A stretch of 64,000 nucleotides of DNA from JABMRP01 sp964444795 (GTDB lineage: Bacteria > Planctomycetota > Planctomycetia > Pirellulales > Thermoguttaceae), in contig CAYUIQ010000011.1 of assembly GCA_964444795.1 (NCBI GenBank), positions 1 through 64,000 on the forward strand, given 5' to 3'. Numbering within the stretch: position 1 is the first letter of the stretch; each line of letters begins with the position of its first letter. Below are positions 17,743-27,206 of the stretch, piece by piece. The position numbers were made by a program, and so were the translations under genes. The notes below the pieces were generated by a model. It was not told the DNA's origin. It worked only from the letters and a program-made list of their open reading frames with translations, and searched no databases.

Positions 17743-18077
17743 AGCCGCGTCAACCAAGCCCCGGGGTAGTAGCCCCGGGGTCCGGAATGACGGACACCCC
17801 CGGCCGCACTCTCTCTTGCCGAGCGGCTGGATGCGGCCGGTGGGTCTGGTCGGATCTCTTCGGTCCGGTCATGGACATGTCGGGTAATCTCCAGCAGTTT
17901 TCGGTCAAGCTTTGCAGTGCCCGAATCGCGTGTTGGCGAAATCGTCACGGCAGGTACCGATGCGGAGGACGTTAGTGACGTGGATCCCATTTACATGCCC
18001 GTTGGCCGGATCGCCCCGAATCTGCTTTCCCGGTGAGGCGATGTCGCTTGAATGCAGGATCATTGGCGCAAGATACC
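17743..18077. other. Convergent intergenic region
   Basis: Between the cyclophilin gene and the leftward radical SAM gene. It holds the CCCCGGGG hairpin at 17759-17780 and otherwise no feature I can support; short open frames here look random. Confidence 0.5.
17759..17780. terminator. CCCCGGGG stem-loop, possible terminator
   Basis: Two copies of the self-complementary octamer CCCCGGGG (17759-17766 and 17773-17780) flank TAGTAG, giving a very stable 8-bp stem just after the cyclophilin stop. There is no T-run, so termination is uncertain; it could be a palindromic repeat. Confidence 0.45.
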
Positions 18078-19580
18078 CTAGAGGCAACTCTGAAAGACCT
18101 TTCTGAAATGATGCCCGTATATGGCATAGGTGATGGCCTGGGGTAGCAGGCTGGGCCGTCGGAAAAGAGACCAGAGAAGGAGCCTCCAGAAATGGACGCG
18201 TTCCTTGTCTCTTATGCCCAGCGACCAGATCGATTTGAAAAGGGCACCGGCATAGCCGAAATGAAACCGGATATGGCCCGGATGTATGTGAAAAGGCTTC
18301 TTTGTCAACGGCCTGTGCTCTCTCAGGAAACACTTCACCCGGTCATAATATGGCTTGGCCGAATAGATTCCGTCGATGATCTTCCGGTAGCCCATGGCGA
18401 GTGTCTTGCGTCCCATTTTCGGGACAATGTTCGTTGTGAAATCGGTGTTGTCCCCCGAATCCGCCTCCAACAAGCGGCCCTCTTCCGCCATACGCCGATA
18501 GAGTCTGGTTCCCCGCGGCGCATTCAGTATTCCGACCATCGCGGTAATGATGCGGCTTCTCTGGATGAAATCGATTTGTCTCTGGAAAATCGAGTGGGAA
18601 TCATGGTCGAACCCTACGATGAAGCCTCCGCGCACCTCCAGGCCGGACTTCTGAATCTTCTTGACACAGGCAACCAGATCACGATCCTTGTTCTGGGATT
18701 TGCCGCACTCGGCAAGGCATTCCTCGTCCGGCGTCTCGATCCCGACAAAGACCCCGTCGAACCCGGCCCTAACCATCAGTTCCATCAACTCTTCGTGGTC
18801 GGAGATATTGATAGAGACCTCGGTGGAGAAGACAAAGGGGTGTTTTCGCTGCTCCATCCAGTCCACGAGCGCCGGGAGGATGTCCCGCCGGAGTTTCTCC
18901 TTGTTCCCAATAAAATTGTCATCAACAAAGAACACGCAGCCCCGCCACCCGGTGGCGTAAAGGCCGTCAAGTTCTTTCAGTATTTGTTCCTTCGTCTTGG
19001 TCCGTACCTTTTGGCCATAGAGGACGGCGATGTCACAAAACTCGCAGTCGAACGGACAGCCGCGGGAATACTGAATGTTCATGGAAACATATTTGCTCAT
19101 GGGCGCGAGGTCCCAGCGAGGAATCGGCGTCTCCCGCAGGTCGGTGAATTCCTCGGAGGCATAAACCTTCCTGGCGCCGCCTCTCTTGACGTCAGCCAGA
19201 AAAGGAGGAAGCGTTACCTCCGCTTCATTGAGCACGAAATGGTCGATTCCCTCGAAATCTTCGTGGGCGGTCGTGAAGAGCGGGCCCCCGGCCACGATCT
19301 TGACGCCCATTTTCTTGCACCGGCTGACGATCTTCTTGACAGACTCCTTCTGGACCACCATGGCGCTGAGGAATACGTAATCGGCCCACTCGAGGTCCTT
19401 GTCCGCCAATGCCTCCACATTCATGTCCTTGAATCTCTTCTCCCACTCTGGGGGAAGCATGGCCGCTACGGTCAGCAATCCAAGCGGCGGATGCATGGCC
19501 TTCTTGGAAATGAACTTCAACGCGTGCTTGAAACTCCAGAACGTGTCCGGGCATTCGGGGTATACAAGAAGAGCTCTCAT
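18078..19580 (-). CDS. B12-binding radical SAM enzyme, HpnP-like (DUF4070)
   Basis: A 500-residue cobalamin-dependent radical SAM protein. The N-terminal part (about 1-135) resembles a B12-binding Rossmann domain (PPLGLLTVAAMLP, VAGGPLF). The radical SAM core starts at YSRGCPFDCEFC with cluster ligands Cys175, Cys179 and Cys182, followed by FVDDNFIGN and FVGIETPDE. The C-terminal third is DUF4070-like. The layout and several blocks resemble HpnP, the hopanoid C-2 methylase, as I recall it, but no hopanoid gene is nearby and the substrate is open. Start ATG 19580 follows AAGGAG and overlaps the upstream small gene by ATGA; the longer frame to 19979 is not used. Base composition seems less GC-rich than its neighbours. 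Confidence 0.88.
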   Translation of the reverse strand: MRALLVYPECPDTFWSFKHALKFISKKAMHPPLGLLTVAAMLPPEWEKRFKDMNVEALADKDLEWADYVFLSAMVVQKESVKKIVSRCKKMGVKIVAGGPLFTTAHEDFEGIDHFVLNEAEVTLPPFLADVKRGGARKVYASEEFTDLRETPIPRWDLAPMSKYVSMNIQYSRGCPFDCEFCDIAVLYGQKVRTKTKEQILKELDGLYATGWRGCVFFVDDNFIGNKEKLRRDILPALVDWMEQRKHPFVFSTEVSINISDHEELMELMVRAGFDGVFVGIETPDEECLAECGKSQNKDRDLVACVKKIQKSGLEVRGGFIVGFDHDSHSIFQRQIDFIQRSRIITAMVGILNAPRGTRLYRRMAEEGRLLEADSGDNTDFTTNIVPKMGRKTLAMGYRKIIDGIYSAKPYYDRVKCFLREHRPLTKKPFHIHPGHIRFHFGYAGALFKSIWSLGIRDKERVHFWRLLLWSLFRRPSLLPQAITYAIYGHHFRKVFQSCL

Positions 19581-19867
19581 GTTGTTCTCCTTCTTGGTTC
19601 TTGTTTCCATACGGCATGGTCCACGGAGCCGTATCGCTGCATGCCTTGGGCCATCAGCAGACCCTCCCGCGTCTTCACGGGTTTCCGCGCATCGTCCCAG
19701 ACAAGAACAACGGCCAGATCCCCGCCATACAACGTATGCCGCAAGACCAGGGCTTCGGAAACGCCCGCCACCTTGCCAAGTTCCCTGGTCTCTTCGGCAA
19801 GGAGTGGCGCCGCCGCGTCTGCCGACCCCGCGGAAGACCGTACTCGAATCATCTCCATCCATTTCAT
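19577..19867 (-). CDS. Conserved-looking 96-residue protein coupled to radical SAM gene
   Basis: I do not recognise this family. The protein is 96 residues, without signal peptide or membrane helix, and reads as a small alpha/beta domain: MIRVRSSAGS, then LRHTLYGGDLAVVLVWDD, then TREGLLMAQGMQRYGSVDHA and a final tryptophan. Three points make it real. AAGGAG (19877-19882) stands 9 bases before ATG 19867. A sigma-54 promoter places transcription start near 19895, which excludes the earlier ATG at 19891. Its stop overlaps the radical SAM start as ATGA. It is therefore first in a two-gene operon and may be a partner, chaperone or product-handling subunit of the enzyme. That role is inference. Confidence 0.75.
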   Translation of the reverse strand: MKWMEMIRVRSSAGSADAAAPLLAEETRELGKVAGVSEALVLRHTLYGGDLAVVLVWDDARKPVKTREGLLMAQGMQRYGSVDHAVWKQEPRRRTT

Positions 19868-19906
19868 TGGCAGGGGCTCCTTTGGCTTCATGTGCCCCTT
19901 GCTTTC

Positions 19907-19922
19907 GCAAAACCCGTGCCAA
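19907..19922 (-). promoter_or_regulatory. Sigma-54 (-24/-12) promoter
   Basis: On the minus strand this reads TTGGCACGGGTTTTGC, matching the sigma-54 consensus TGGCACG-N4-TTGC with exactly 10 bases between GG and GC. Predicted transcription start is about 19895, 28 bases before the small gene's ATG. The adjacent divergent gene encodes a sigma-54 activator, which strongly supports the call. Confidence 0.88.
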
Positions 19923-20015
19923 CTGCATTTGAGCCGATTTCCACCCATTTTCCGGTTGTGAGAGCGCGGTCGACACCATATACTGGCATCAGCGACACAA
20001 CATACGACGTCACAT

Positions 20016-20027
20016 GCAACATATTGC
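20016..20027. promoter_or_regulatory. Possible activator-binding palindrome
   Basis: GCAACATATTGC has 4-bp perfect arms around a 4-bp spacer and lies about 120-130 bp upstream of the predicted sigma-54 start, within the usual enhancer distance. It is also just upstream of the activator gene, so it could serve autoregulation. The short arms make this tentative. Confidence 0.3.
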
Positions 20028-20052
20028 TTCATCCGGGAAGGGCCTCTGAGCT

Positions 20053-21606
<1,554 letters not shown>

Positions 21607-21709
21607 TCCCCGCTTGCGAGAAGCCGCGGGTGGCCCCGACACTTTTCCGCGATAGGGGCAGCTACTTCTAGGCTCTGTCTCAAAACCCGTACGATGCCTT
21701 CCCTGGTGT

Positions 21710-22342
21710 CTAGCTGTCGGAGGCCTGCGTCCACTCGTTACCGAAGAAGAGCGGCAGTTCGGCGGCGCAGATGGGGCCGATCTCGACGTTGCGGTCGAGC
21801 CTCTCGGACACGCCGCCGGCCAATCCCTCGGCCAGTCCGGGGAGGATGATTCGCCCGGTGAAGCCCGGTTCGGTTGAGGTGCCGGCCTCCAGGGCGGCGG
21901 CAATCGCCCGGGGCGTGAACGTCTTGAAGACCAGCGACATGTCCAGCGTGTGGCCGGCCGTGTCGACCGAAATCATCCACAGCGGCGCCGTCGTGGTCGA
22001 GAGGACGGCCATCAGCACCTCGTGCGTCAGCTTCGAGTTGCCGGTCACGAGCACCGGCGAGTCGGCGGTCGGCCCGTTGAACTCCAGCCGGCCGACTTCC
22101 GCCGGGCGGGGGACGTCCAACGACGGAATCACCGGCAGAATCTGGCCGGCGTCGATGGCCGTGCGAAACGCCTCGACTCGCTCGCTGGGCCAGTGAACGC
22201 ACTGCCCACCGCAAACCTGGCCCAAGCGCAGACGGTCCAGCAGTTCGGCCAACGAATCGACGTGGCAGACTTGGCACGTTTGGTGACCGGCGTGGCGGCT
22301 CAGGTCGATGCGGTCGAGATACAGATCGGCGTGTAGCGGCAT
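21710..22342 (-). CDS. Miniature corrinoid iron-sulfur protein-like (AcsC C-terminal-like)
   Basis: A 210-residue protein. Its second half resembles the corrinoid-binding C-terminal domain of the large subunit of the corrinoid iron-sulfur protein (AcsC/CdhE): VLVTGNSKLT (97-106), a WMISVDTAGH segment, RIILPGLAEGL and VEIGPICAAELP. The first half has four cysteines (23, 26, 44, 48: CxxC-17-CxxxC), which could hold the [4Fe-4S] cluster, but the TIM barrel between the two domains in true AcsC is missing. No Wood-Ljungdahl gene is nearby. It starts 18 bases after the stop of the anti-sigma/A2M gene, so it is probably third in that operon. Function is unknown and the similarity is judged by eye. 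Confidence 0.6.
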   Translation of the reverse strand: MPLHADLYLDRIDLSRHAGHQTCQVCHVDSLAELLDRLRLGQVCGGQCVHWPSERVEAFRTAIDAGQILPVIPSLDVPRPAEVGRLEFNGPTADSPVLVTGNSKLTHEVLMAVLSTTTAPLWMISVDTAGHTLDMSLVFKTFTPRAIAAALEAGTSTEPGFTGRIILPGLAEGLAGGVSERLDRNVEIGPICAAELPLFFGNEWTQASDS

Positions 22343-22360
22343 GGGGTATCGTCCCGGGGG

Positions 22361-25300
22361 CTAATGATCGGCCGGTCCATCCACGCGCCGGGTCATTTCC
22401 AGCACATAGGGCATCGTGCCCGTGCCGGACAATTCCAGTGTCAGGCGATTGATACCGGGGCGCAGGTGTGCTTCGAGGCCGCCGAGAACGATCGGGCCGC
22501 GGTGCTCGGGGGTGATGGTCTGTTGGGCGATGACCTTGCCTTGGTAGCGGATCACCAGGGTCCCGTCGACCGGCACCGGTGGTTCGTCGGCGTATCGCTG
22601 GGCCAGGGCCAGCAGCGCCAGGGCGGTTGTCTGGGGCGGGCCGAAATGTCCGCCCGGCTGGCGATGCCTGAGAAGCCAGTCGATCGCCCGCTCGGCCTGA
22701 GACGTGAAGTTGCCACTTTTCAACCATCCCAGCGCGGCGATGGCTGTGGTTTGAACGATGGCCGGACCGCCGTCATCCGGGATGATGGGTGCCGCGGTTC
22801 CTTTGGGCATACCGCCCGGGGGCAGCGATCCGTCGTCGGTCTGGAGATCGGCCAGCTTCTGCAGCAGCGGCCGTGCTTGGGACTTCCGGCCGCCGTTGAT
22901 CAGGGCCGTGGCGGCCAGGGCCATGGTGAGCGGATCTTCGGCGGAGGCCGCCAGATCTTCGATGCGATCCAACTCCGCTTCCAGCCCGGCGGTGCTGGCT
23001 TCCGACATGGCCCAGACCACGTAGGCATCGAGCGTTTGCGCGGACGATTGGACGGGTGACATGCCGGGCACGCCCGTGGAGAGAAAGACGCCCTCGTCGT
23101 CCTTCTGGTCCAGCAGCCACGTTCCCGTACGGAAGACCAGGCGCGGCTCGACGTCGACCACCTCGGCCATTTGTCGCAGCAGCATTAGTATCAAAGCGGT
23201 CCGGTCGATGTCGGCAGACTCCTTCTTGAAAGCCGAGAACCCGCCGCCGCCACACTCCGTCTCGGCAAGTTGCCGACGGGCTTCGCGCAACGAATGTTTA
23301 GCCTCTCGGGTCAGGGCCGGATCGACAATACCGTGGTCCCGCATGTGTTTCCACAACAGAACATCGCAGAGTGCCGAGACGAGGATCGGTCCCGAAGGAG
23401 TGCGCGTAGCGCCGCCGGGCATGGACGCTGGTAGGTTCTTTCTCGCCAATTGCAGTTCGGCCGGCCAACTCGGCAGTCCGCGAATCGCGACATTGACCGA
23501 ACCTTCACGCGGATCCGAAGGTACGTCGACCTCCAACTCGACTCCAGCCCCGTCGCCCGCCTCGATCACGCCGCTGGTTCCGCTCCCGTCGAGATACTTG
23601 GTCAACGGTTCGTCCGGCGGCGTGGCATCTCCGGGGCTTTCCGTCTCCAGAGCGGGCGCCGAAGGAACCCACGCCGGACGGTAACCGGGATCGGCGAGGA
23701 TCTTGATGACTTCGCCCCGAAGCGAGGGATCGTAGCTACCGCTGGCCGGTGCCGATCGAGCCAGATCGTCCAGCGCGGCGCCGACCTCTCGCTGCCGGTC
23801 GGCCGCGGTCGCACTGCCCGCCGGTCGAGCGTAAAACGTCTCGAAGATCGCCATCTTCCCCGCCGGGTCGTCGGCATCGGGTGGAACCATCTGTACCACG
23901 CCGATGATCGGACACAGCACGGCCGAGCAGGCCGTGGGAGCCCAGATCCACGGCCCCGAGACAACGTTCATCAACACCAACAAGCCGACGAACATCAGCA
24001 AACCGAGCGAAGCCACGGAACTCAACGTGGTTATGGCGTCGAGAAAGCCGGACCGATAGGCGCCGTCATTTTGCAGAGAATCGTCGTACCGGCTCCGGAT
24101 CGACCCCAGGTTGTCGAACACCACAGGCGACCGATACAATCCAGCGGCGAGCATCGAACGGTCGGCCGCCGTCCCGTCGCTCTCCCGCCGCAGAAGATCG
24201 TCGAAGGCGCCGGCAACCAGGCGCCGCCATCCCTGGGTACCCAGGAGAAGATCCAATGCCGCATCGGCCTCGCTATCGCCGCCCAGGTAGCCCTGGAGTT
24301 GGGCCGCATCGCCTGCGTTTTCCAAGGCTTCGCATTGCAGAAAGCGGATCGCCGGCACCGAACTCCCCTGCCCCGGGTGACGGTAAACGAGCCGCTGGGC
24401 CACCGCAACCGGCGGACTCTTACCGTAGTCATAGACCGTCAAGCGGATGACGCCGCTGATCCGGTCGTCCAGGGGAAAGGTGATCGGATGAGCTCCCGTA
24501 CCGGTCTCGTCGACCGAGGTGACAATCATCTGGTGTCTGGCCGACGCACCGCGACAAGTCGCTGCCACGACCAGCGGTATCCCGGCACGGGCCGCGCGAA
24601 CGTTGAACTGCAGCGGTTCGCCCGCGGCAAAAACAGCGGCTCCGGCGGTCAATACGATTTTCCGCGACGACAAGGCCTCCGGCAACGCCGGCTCGAGCAG
24701 TTCATCGGCGGGCTCGACGATCCGCATACGGTATTGCTCTCCCGCTTGGGGAGCAAACGTGAATACCCCGCGCCCGTCGCGAACCGTCTCGCACCGCGCG
24801 GTCACGGGCCTTCCCTGGGGATCGACGATCACGCCTTTCAGGTCGACCGGCTCGCCGTGCCCATCGCGAGCCATGAAATAAACGCGGTTCTCCAGCCCCG
24901 CGGCCAACTGCCCCCCCTCGGGATAGAAGCTGACCTGGAGGTGCCCGAGGTCCAGCGGAATCTCACGCACGAGCGTTCGCGACGTTCCCTGGCGATCGAA
25001 AGTAATCGCCAGCGTGGCGTCGGCGCGATGAATCTCCTTGGGCAGGGTAAACGCGATCCGCAAGGTGCCGTCGGCGGACGTCTCGGCGGTCTGCTCGTCA
25101 ACCACCTCGCCGGCCAGCCGGACGGTGGTTCGCACCGCGACGCCGGCCGCCGGAATTCCCTCGACGGGGCCAAGCGAAAAATCGGCCGTGACCTCCTGAC
25201 CGGGACGAAAACGCTCCCGGCGGAATTCCACGTCGGCCCCCGCCTCACCGTCCAGCGCATCCCGAACCCAGAAGATACAACTCCGCTGGGGCAGCGCGGC

Positions 25301-26260
25301 GTCGGCGCTGGTCACCGACAGGCGATATGGCCCTGCCGGAGCGTCGCCACGCAATCGTGTCTTGCCGCGGGCCACTCCGGCTTCGGTCGTGGTCTGCTGG
25401 CGCGATACGTCGTTTCCCCGCGGATCGATGATCGCGAAAGTCACGGGAAACTCGCGCGAGGCGGTCAAGGTGAGCCGCGAGTCCGTTGAGGATTGGTAAG
25501 TGACCTCTTCCCCGGGTCGATACGAGGATTTGCCTGGCGACAGGTCGGTCTGGTAGCCGAGGGGCTCCCACCTCAGCAGGCCCTCGCATTGCGCGCGGCG
25601 GTCGCCGGAGACGGCCAGGACGGTCAACGACGCGCCGGACGGGCTCCCGGAAGAAGCTTCGCGAACATCCGCGGCCGGGATAACCACGTCGAGCCGGCCC
25701 TCCTCGTCGGTCGACTCGTGATGGGCGAATATCCGCTGGCCGCCGGGTCCTTCGAGCAGAAACTCGATCTCCGTCGCCATTGGCTCCCCGGTCGCACCGC
25801 TGGTGGTGATCGAGAACCGGCTGTCCGTTTCGACGCCGATGTGGGGCGGTCCGGTGACCAACAGCCGCGGATGCGCGGCGGCGATCGTGCTCATCCGGCT
25901 GCGATGGGAGAGATAACCGCCCAGCGAAACGAGAAGAAGGACGGCGGCCGTAATCCCCACGGTCCAATGGGCCGCGCGCGCGGGGGGCGGAGCCTCGGAT
26001 ACGCGGCGCTTGCCGGTGCCCGGCGGAAGGCTCTCGCCGACGGCCGGGTCGCGATCCTCCGGACGGCGCAGTTCGATGGACGGTGCTTCGACCCGGGCGG
26101 CTTCGCTCATCGCGTCGGCCGTTGCCCGAACCTCCTCGTACGCCCGGGCGAGTTGGGGATCACGATCGATCCGCTCGCGCAACTCGGCCTCTTCGTCCTC
26201 CGGCAGCAGGTCGTGGATCAGTTCCAACAACCGCTGTCGCATCTCCGGACCGATGGTCAT
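22361..26260 (-). CDS. Membrane anti-sigma factor fused to alpha-2-macroglobulin-like protein
   Basis: A 1299-residue fusion. Residues 1-60 resemble a short cytoplasmic anti-sigma domain (LIHDLLPEDEEAELRERI) without zinc ligands. A transmembrane helix follows at about 99-117. The large extracytoplasmic part has repeated macroglobulin (MG) beta-sandwiches, recognisable by phrases such as SYRPGEEV, YPEGGQLAAGLENRVYF and RFRPGQEVTADF. Around 745-790 there is a second hydrophobic region, probably two helices. The C-terminal 400 residues form a helical toroid like the A2M thioester domain (FRTGTWLLDQKDDEG), but the CxEQ thioester motif is absent. It starts 6 bases after the ECF sigma gene stop. 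It probably senses an envelope event and releases the sigma factor; that is inference. Confidence 0.8.
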   Translation of the reverse strand: MTIGPEMRQRLLELIHDLLPEDEEAELRERIDRDPQLARAYEEVRATADAMSEAARVEAPSIELRRPEDRDPAVGESLPPGTGKRRVSEAPPPARAAHWTVGITAAVLLLVSLGGYLSHRSRMSTIAAAHPRLLVTGPPHIGVETDSRFSITTSGATGEPMATEIEFLLEGPGGQRIFAHHESTDEEGRLDVVIPAADVREASSGSPSGASLTVLAVSGDRRAQCEGLLRWEPLGYQTDLSPGKSSYRPGEEVTYQSSTDSRLTLTASREFPVTFAIIDPRGNDVSRQQTTTEAGVARGKTRLRGDAPAGPYRLSVTSADAALPQRSCIFWVRDALDGEAGADVEFRRERFRPGQEVTADFSLGPVEGIPAAGVAVRTTVRLAGEVVDEQTAETSADGTLRIAFTLPKEIHRADATLAITFDRQGTSRTLVREIPLDLGHLQVSFYPEGGQLAAGLENRVYFMARDGHGEPVDLKGVIVDPQGRPVTARCETVRDGRGVFTFAPQAGEQYRMRIVEPADELLEPALPEALSSRKIVLTAGAAVFAAGEPLQFNVRAARAGIPLVVAATCRGASARHQMIVTSVDETGTGAHPITFPLDDRISGVIRLTVYDYGKSPPVAVAQRLVYRHPGQGSSVPAIRFLQCEALENAGDAAQLQGYLGGDSEADAALDLLLGTQGWRRLVAGAFDDLLRRESDGTAADRSMLAAGLYRSPVVFDNLGSIRSRYDDSLQNDGAYRSGFLDAITTLSSVASLGLLMFVGLLVLMNVVSGPWIWAPTACSAVLCPIIGVVQMVPPDADDPAGKMAIFETFYARPAGSATAADRQREVGAALDDLARSAPASGSYDPSLRGEVIKILADPGYRPAWVPSAPALETESPGDATPPDEPLTKYLDGSGTSGVIEAGDGAGVELEVDVPSDPREGSVNVAIRGLPSWPAELQLARKNLPASMPGGATRTPSGPILVSALCDVLLWKHMRDHGIVDPALTREAKHSLREARRQLAETECGGGGFSAFKKESADIDRTALILMLLRQMAEVVDVEPRLVFRTGTWLLDQKDDEGVFLSTGVPGMSPVQSSAQTLDAYVVWAMSEASTAGLEAELDRIEDLAASAEDPLTMALAATALINGGRKSQARPLLQKLADLQTDDGSLPPGGMPKGTAAPIIPDDGGPAIVQTTAIAALGWLKSGNFTSQAERAIDWLLRHRQPGGHFGPPQTTALALLALAQRYADEPPVPVDGTLVIRYQGKVIAQQTITPEHRGPIVLGGLEAHLRPGINRLTLELSGTGTMPYVLEMTRRVDGPADH

Positions 26261-26266
26261 CGTGTC

Positions 26267-26812
26267 TCACTCCAGCCCTTCGCGAATTCTGCGCAGCGCG
26301 GTCCGCATCCTCTTCTTGACGGCTGACGGAGAAACGAGCATTATCCGGGCAATTTCCTCATAGGTCAGGCGGGCGTTGATTCGCAGCAGAAAGACCTCCC
26401 GTTCTTCCCGTCGCAGCCGGCTCAGCATACACCGAATGATCCCCAACCGGTCGCGGCGAGCGGGGTTGGTTTGGTGATCGGCCGGCACGGCAACCAACGT
26501 CAGATTGGCGGCCCCCAGCGGTCTGCGGCGCCGTCGCCAAGCGGATCCGCGCATGTCGCGACCCACGGCAAGCGCCGTCCGGAAGACCGACGCCTTGAGG
26601 TTATCCTCCGTCGCCATCCTGTCGCGGGCGCGCCAGCAGACGGCAAACGTTTCTTGGAGCCCCAGGCGCGCATCCTCCACGTCGCCCACGAGGAAGTGCA
26701 GCGTACCCAACAACTCGTCTTGGTAGCGTACGAAAACCCGCTCTAACCGACGTGTCCGCAAATCAATAGGCACATCGGCGGCCGATTGCCGTACCGCGCT
26801 TGATTGTATCAT
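26267..26812 (-). CDS. ECF-type RNA polymerase sigma factor
   Basis: A sigma-70-family factor of the ECF kind (181 residues from ATG 26812). Region 2 is at about 25-60 (RYQDELLGTLHFLVGDVEDA) and region 4 at the C-terminus (RLTYEEIARIMLVSPSAVKKRM, then RTALRRIREGLE), with the linker typical of two-domain factors. The start is uncertain: ATG 26812 has AGAGG very close to it, and an upstream ATG at 26872 has no ribosome binding site. The next gene downstream encodes its likely membrane anti-sigma factor, fused to an A2M-like domain. Confidence 0.88.
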   Translation of the reverse strand: MIQSSAVRQSAADVPIDLRTRRLERVFVRYQDELLGTLHFLVGDVEDARLGLQETFAVCWRARDRMATEDNLKASVFRTALAVGRDMRGSAWRRRRRPLGAANLTLVAVPADHQTNPARRDRLGIIRCMLSRLRREEREVFLLRINARLTYEEIARIMLVSPSAVKKRMRTALRRIREGLE

Positions 26813-27206
26813 GCCTCTGCCAACAAAGAAGCCACGCCAATCCCCGTGTCCGAGGAGGCAAGGTATATGCATGCGCCGCGAGACGGGCGCGGATTTGTCC
26901 CATTCGATTTCATTGAAGCTACCCGAACGAACGCTCCAGAACAAGAGAGGGGGCCTGCCTTTTGTGAAGAGTTGCCCAAAAACCCCCTGAAAGTACTAGC
27001 TTCTTCCGTTTGGGAGGCCGCTGCGGAACTTGCAGTCAATCTGATCGGAACAATTTGCTCAATCCGATCCTGCCGCATAACCGACACAACCGTTATAGGC
27101 GCTCGATCCCCCCTCGAGTGTATCTACGGGTAGAGAACGTCGCGGAGAAATCGGCCGACGCGCCGATTGTCCCGGCGGGCAATATACAACGAGGGGAGAT
27201 GAGTCC
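26813..27206. other. Divergent intergenic region
   Basis: Between the leftward sigma-factor operon and the rightward TolC-like gene; both promoters should be here. The only structure noted is a small inverted repeat ATAAC...GTTAT near 27077-27096. No gene-like open frame was found. Confidence 0.5.

Noticed and set aside
19577..20032. Longer 151-codon version of the small protein starting at 20032
   Set aside because: It would begin upstream of the sigma-54 transcription start near 19895 and has no ribosome binding site; the 96-codon form at 19867 is preferred.
21710..22342. Interpretation as part of a Wood-Ljungdahl acetyl-CoA synthase or of HgcA mercury methylation
   Set aside because: No CODH/ACS, AcsD or AcsE gene is nearby, the TIM barrel is missing, and it lacks HgcA's membrane domain and cap-helix cysteine motif.
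23450..25489. A 679-codon rightward open frame opposite the A2M-like gene
   Set aside because: It is antisense to a clearly coding frame with repeated domains and lacks any domain of its own.
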